From: Mycoemilia scoparia
Lineage: Eukaryota; Kickxellomycota; Kickxellomycetes; Kickxellales; Kickxellaceae
NCBI GenBank assembly: GCA_027575805.1
Contig: JANBPU010000067.1
Coordinates: 1 to 64,000 of the forward strand
Length of the DNA stretch: 64,000 nt
Reading direction: 5' to 3'
The notes under the pieces were generated by a model. It was not told where the DNA came from, ran no database searches, and saw only the letters and a list, made by a program, of their open reading frames with translations. Each line of letters starts with the position of its first letter. The first letter of the stretch is position 1. Below are positions 60,217 through 64,000 of this stretch, piece after piece. A program made the position numbers and the translations under genes.

Positions 60217-61935
60217 ATGGACTCTGACTCCTCTAATCATCTTGGGGATACCCAGATGAATTCTAGTGATGGTGAAAATGGACAGCTATTTGGATGGCCA
60301 GGCCCACTATCTTACCAACAAGACAGCACAATTGGTACCCAACTGGGTAATACAAATGTGTTACCTATTGGTGCTAACATAGTTACTAATCATGGCTCAG
60401 TATATGATCCAACAAGCAGGCTTTTTCAGCAAATACCTGGTCCTGGAATAGCTTACTACCCTGATACTCCACAGTCACTTTTTGGTATACCAGCTATAGT
60501 ACCTAGTCAACCAGTTATATCCACACAGAGTACCAGTGTTAGTGGTAAGAATGATATGCTTTATAGAGGAGATTTGTTTTCCCCTGGATTAACCCCACAA
60601 CATCCAATAGATTACAGTTCTGTTCCTAGCACATTCATGAGTCTTGGACATTCACAGACAGACTTTGGTTATACTACTGCCTCAGCTAGTGGGTATACTA
60701 ATGATCCTAGTTCTGACTATGACACCAATTGCCATAATGAATCAGCTGGTATAGGATCTAGTAGCACCATAGATACAACTGTTGTAGCAGTGCCTCCTGT
60801 TGACAGGGTTGCTAATAGTGTTCAATATGAAACCACTCAAAGCCATTCTACTGGACAACAAGCTTGTGATCCTACTGATCTTACTGGTCAACATGATGGA
60901 ATTCCAGTATCTTTTACTGAATATAAGTTCATGCCTGTAATCACATCAACTGAAAAGCCCAGGCTGAATACCAGATTCTCAGTTTCATGGGAAATACCCA
61001 GAGTTAAAAGCAAAAAGACCATAAGGTTAAGGAGACATGCCAATATTACTCCAACCCCTAATATACAACCACTATCCTTACAGACAACTATAGTTTCCCA
61101 AGTTGACAATGGGGAAGGTCATGAGGCACTATTCTATTCAGTATCACTCAGGTTAATTGAAGAAGCACTTTCAGCCATCCAAATTGGCACTGATAATGGA
61201 CTCTACAAAGATGGTGCTGAAGAGCTGCCTCTAACAAAGCTGAGTCTAGTTGAACTTTTCAGATTAGCATACTCTCAACATAATGACCGATTATGCAAGA
61301 TCATTGATGAGTTGGATATACATAATTTTAAGAGAAGCTATTTGCAAATTTTTGTTATAAGCTTGCCAGAAACTATGGACAGGGAATCCAAAAGAAAAGC
61401 CTTGCATTCAAAGGTAAATGAATGTGGTATAAATAGTGTTGATTTCAGTTCTTTATATCTTTATGAACTTAGCTTTCCCAAACGACCCAAATTTTACCTT
61501 CATGCTAGTAAAAAAGGACAAACATACCATAATCTTGGTAAAACCTATGAGTGGTATGTATTGGCCCAACTGTTTGTCAAGGCATATGGAACCCATGATG
61601 GCAACAATTACTTGCTTAAGCAAGAATTCGCTACAGCCAGCCAGTCCAAAATAGAACAGGAAAATTTTGACAATGCTGTATCATGGATTGAAACTTTTTC
61701 TGGGCTTGGTCGCTTTTCTGATATGTTTTGTCATGAGTTGGCTTTGGCTTTGAAAAAAAACAGCATTGATTGGCAGTGCTATATGATCTTGTCTATTGTG
61801 CTTTTTTATCTTTATGAAACTGTCCACTTGAAGTCCAGCAAAGATATTATTCAATTTCAGGTGGTGAGTGGCATACCAAGCTTTAGCAGAAGTCTTTCTA
61901 CCTACATTAATGAAGAGGAGCAACAGGAATGTTAA
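60217..61935 (+). CDS. Protein of unknown function with disordered N-terminus
   Basis: A 572-residue single-exon frame ending in TAA. I start at the ATG at 60217; the frame extends five codons further to a TTG. Residues 1 to about 220 are Ser/Thr/Gln/Pro/Gly-rich and probably disordered, resembling the activation regions of fungal regulators. A basic patch (KSKKTIRLRRH) lies near 268-278 and could be a nuclear localisation signal. Residues from about 290 to 560 look folded, mixing helical and aromatic segments (LTKLSLVELFRLAYSQ, YHNLGKTYEWYVLAQLFVKAYG). I recognise no domain, zinc ligand or catalytic motif. There is no clear TATA box; the leader is CT- and CA-rich. It is downstream of the F-box array, on the opposite strand. 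Confidence 0.75.
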   Translation: MDSDSSNHLGDTQMNSSDGENGQLFGWPGPLSYQQDSTIGTQLGNTNVLPIGANIVTNHGSVYDPTSRLFQQIPGPGIAYYPDTPQSLFGIPAIVPSQPVISTQSTSVSGKNDMLYRGDLFSPGLTPQHPIDYSSVPSTFMSLGHSQTDFGYTTASASGYTNDPSSDYDTNCHNESAGIGSSSTIDTTVVAVPPVDRVANSVQYETTQSHSTGQQACDPTDLTGQHDGIPVSFTEYKFMPVITSTEKPRLNTRFSVSWEIPRVKSKKTIRLRRHANITPTPNIQPLSLQTTIVSQVDNGEGHEALFYSVSLRLIEEALSAIQIGTDNGLYKDGAEELPLTKLSLVELFRLAYSQHNDRLCKIIDELDIHNFKRSYLQIFVISLPETMDRESKRKALHSKVNECGINSVDFSSLYLYELSFPKRPKFYLHASKKGQTYHNLGKTYEWYVLAQLFVKAYGTHDGNNYLLKQEFATASQSKIEQENFDNAVSWIETFSGLGRFSDMFCHELALALKKNSIDWQCYMILSIVLFYLYETVHLKSSKDIIQFQVVSGIPSFSRSLSTYINEEEQQEC

Positions 61936-62479
61936 TGGTATTTTCCAAAACCTAACAAAGACAGCAAGTAGCACACCTATGACAATGCCTACTGCAGTAA
62001 GGGAGGGCTGACTGATAGTGGCTATATTTTGATATATATTCGGGCTAAATGGTTGTAATTTTTACATTTGGGAATAATTGGGCTCTGGTTTTGTAATAGG
62101 GTTGCAATACAGGGAAATTTCACTTTGTTTTGTAGTGGCAGTGTTTTTAATAAATAGCAATATCTGTCCCAGAAAAATCTAGCTATATAATTGTATTAAT
62201 TCATTCATATATTAAGTGTTGCATTTATCTATTATTATTAGGCATGTCATGAACTTTTTCGGTTTTTAAATAAACCCCTGTCAAGTTCATCTATTAACGG
62301 GTAAATCTCCATCATATTTATCTTGGTCATTTCATTATAAACAAATCTTATCTCGTTGTCTTTCTCCTGCTGTTCTGCTATTATTCAGCAAATTTATTGC
62401 AATTTTTGGAGAACTTTACGTTGTAGACAAAGTTCTACGATGGCATCAAATCATATCTGATTGATTTAACTAATGGCGC

Positions 62480-62572
62480 ATATGGGTAGTTATTTTTGAA
62501 GGGCTATAGAATCACCCATTTGGCTGGGATTGCCCCTATCAACATACACCCTTCAAAAATTATAATCCATAT
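62480..62572 (+). mobile_element. Family 1 MITE-like element, short form
   Basis: About 93 bp: ATATGGGTAGTTATTTTTGA on the left and TTCAAAAATTATAATCCATA on the right, inner catttggctgggattgcccc. The short interior matches the copies at 36585 and 62888. Confidence 0.9.
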
Positions 62573-62627
62573 AACAACTTTTGGAAAAATGAGCTAATTA
62601 GTGCAGCACTCCGTCAGGCTGATCTCC

Positions 62628-62715
62628 ATGTGGGCGATTATTTTTAAAGGCAAATGTTTGATAATCAACTGTGATTGCCCTTATAATCATTCACCCTTCA
62701 AAAATTATTGCCCAA
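62628..62715 (+). mobile_element. Family 1 MITE-like element, short form
   Basis: About 88 bp: ATGTGGGCGATTATTTTTAA on the left and TTCAAAAATTATTGCCCAAA on the right, inner caactgtgattgcccttata. The outer CCATAT has changed to CCAAAC. Confidence 0.82.
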
Positions 62716-62887
62716 ACTATATCATGTCAGAACTTTAGCAAGATTATGAGAAATATCCAGGAATTTGTATAGTAAACAAAGCACTGGAATACTTGAGTCA
62801 GGTGTAGAAAATTACATGAGACTGCATTAACATAGTCAAATCCAATCGGGAATAAACGGAATGATGATTTATATAATAATGTCAACA

Positions 62888-62979
62888 AACGGATCAATAT
62901 TTTTGAAGGGTGCATGTTGATAGGGGAAAACACAGCCAAATGAGTGACTCTATAGCCCTTCAAAAATAACTACCCAAAC
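62888..62979 (+). mobile_element. Family 1 MITE-like element, short form
   Basis: About 92 bp: AACGGATCAATATTTTTGAA on the left and TTCAAAAATAACTACCCAAA on the right, inner gataggggaaaacacagcca. As at 62628, the outer right end reads CCAAAC. Confidence 0.82.
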
Positions 62980-63863
62980 GTTTTCCAAAATTATGTAAAA
63001 AGAGTCACATTGTCAGAACTTTAAATACCATGAGTAGGCCGCACTATCTTCATCCGCTACACTAGCCACATGCTTCCATTATTATCCCAGCTGGGTTAAT
63101 ATCCACAGCTATGGACAGTATAACTATAGCACCAAATACAACGAATATTTGAAACCTCTTGTCTCTTTAGTAAAATTAAAACAAACTGCCGAGTACCTAA
63201 TGCCTTTACCGCAGCAGCCACTACTACCCCCTGTTTTTGAAAAATGAGTATTAGTCACTCTTTAAAAGCATTTTACTTTTCCGATCCAAAAAAGAGAATT
63301 GGCTAAAAATACCCACAGCCATTTATGAATGTTTGGTTAGATAAAAGTGACAAAGATGGTCACCATGACCCATATTGAGACAAAGGCACACATGGGCACG
63401 GATCAATCAGCAGGCGTCGCTAGCCTGGACCATGCTACTAGTGGCAAAGTGTGTGCGTGTTATTGTGATTGAGAAAGAAGGAGTGTTTGGATGAGGGGTC
63501 AGAGAAGGAAATGATCTTTGGTGTGTCATAACCAGAGTTATAACCACCAATCAGACTACAGATCACCATCATTGGACTGTTAAATTGGATCTGCGCTCTG
63601 TCCTGCTTGTTCTCCCAGTCCCCTATAGACATACAGTTTGTTACCATACACAGAGAAATACCTTTAATCTCATCTCCACTGTGCGAGCAATTCCTAGTGG
63701 TTACTATGCACAACACACACATGGCATAAGGACAGAGAGTGTGAGTGTGAGAGATAGGAATAGGAGAGATGGAGAATACGTGTACAATTCTTGTCCCAAA
63801 GACCAATTTGGAAACCTTATTGAAACTATCTGTATGTGTATGTATGCGCAGAGCTTTAACTAG

Positions 63864-63872
63864 TATAAATAG
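63864..63872 (+). promoter_or_regulatory. TATA box of a gene beyond the right edge
   Basis: TATAAATAG followed by about 128 bp of CT-rich, A/C-rich leader-like sequence without an ATG in the last stretch. This matches the promoter layout of the strong genes in the window, so a plus-strand gene probably starts just after 64000. Confidence 0.55.
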
Positions 63873-64000
63873 TGGCTTAAAGGCCTCTCTTTCCTCTTAA
63901 AAATCAGTTTTACAAATCACAGTTTAAATACAACTTCAGCCTTTTCTCTTTAACATCGCTTCCTATTGTAACTTACAAAGCTCTCGTCAAGTACCAACAA

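Larger units (their letters stand above)
61936..63862. other. Intergenic region with three family 1 repeats
   Basis: About 1.9 kb without a gene I can support. Three short family 1 copies occupy 62480-62979. The 122-codon minus frame at 63438-63806 is His/Thr/Ser-rich and overlaps the upstream region of the next gene, so I treat it as chance. Confidence 0.6.

Noticed and set aside
63438..63806. 122-codon minus-strand ORF
   Set aside because: Composition is His/Thr/Ser-rich from CA/GT tracts, and it overlaps the upstream region of the next gene.
1..64000. tRNA, rRNA, CRISPR arrays
   Set aside because: No cloverleaf with a good B-box, no rRNA-like conserved stretch and no regularly spaced repeat array were seen. 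Direct microsatellites are not CRISPRs.

Overview
The window looks like nuclear DNA of a fungus, most plausibly an AT-rich early-diverging (zygomycete-grade) lineage. The evidence is spliceosomal introns with GTAAGT-type donors and TAG acceptors, TATA-box promoters with pyrimidine-rich leaders, vacuolar PQ-loop transporters, an MCUR1/FMP32-type mitochondrial protein and a tandem F-box/leucine-rich-repeat family. TAA, TAG and TGA all serve as stops, so the standard code fits. The genus cannot be fixed from sequence alone.

Layout. Positions 1-24600 and 25122-35377 are gene deserts of AT-rich sequence, unusually dense microsatellites (di-, tri- and tetranucleotide) and short dispersed repeats. 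One small C2H2 zinc-finger gene (24852-25121) sits between them. From 35.4 kb onward the window is gene-rich: two tandem PQ-loop transporter genes on the minus strand (35378-38778, seven exons; 39610-41023, four exons), a two-exon mitochondrial coiled-coil gene of the MCUR1/FMP32 (DUF1640) family (42420-44944, plus), and a membrane-anchored coiled-coil protein (45494-46252, minus). Next come four F-box/LRR paralogues, all on the minus strand (47539-49167 broken, 51117-52640, 54937-56526, 57466-59043). Interleaved with them on the plus strand are a small membrane protein (49863-50309) and a secreted Pro/Ser/Thr-rich protein (53791-54291). A 572-residue protein of unknown function follows (60217-61935), and the window ends in a promoter and leader for a gene just outside it.

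Three families of short non-coding dispersed repeats (about 90-185 bp) run through the whole window. Family 1 (about 25 copies, 23 of them near full length) has long terminal inverted repeats ending TATGG...CCATA. Family 2 (7 copies) has the same termini but a different body. Family 3 (6 copies) is a third body. All look like TA-targeting MITEs; no transposase is visible. They repeatedly abut end to end through a shared CCATATGG junction, making short trains, one of them inside an intron of a transporter gene.

The most informative observations are: (i) the element trains and shared junctions; (ii) a 9-bp in-frame insertion that puts a stop into one F-box gene; (iii) the transporter pair, where the downstream-most introns are missing from one copy only; and (iv) a roughly 330-residue low-complexity tail on the mitochondrial protein. 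Exon structures were deduced by hand from splice signals, reading frame and paralogue comparison. They are predictions without transcript support.
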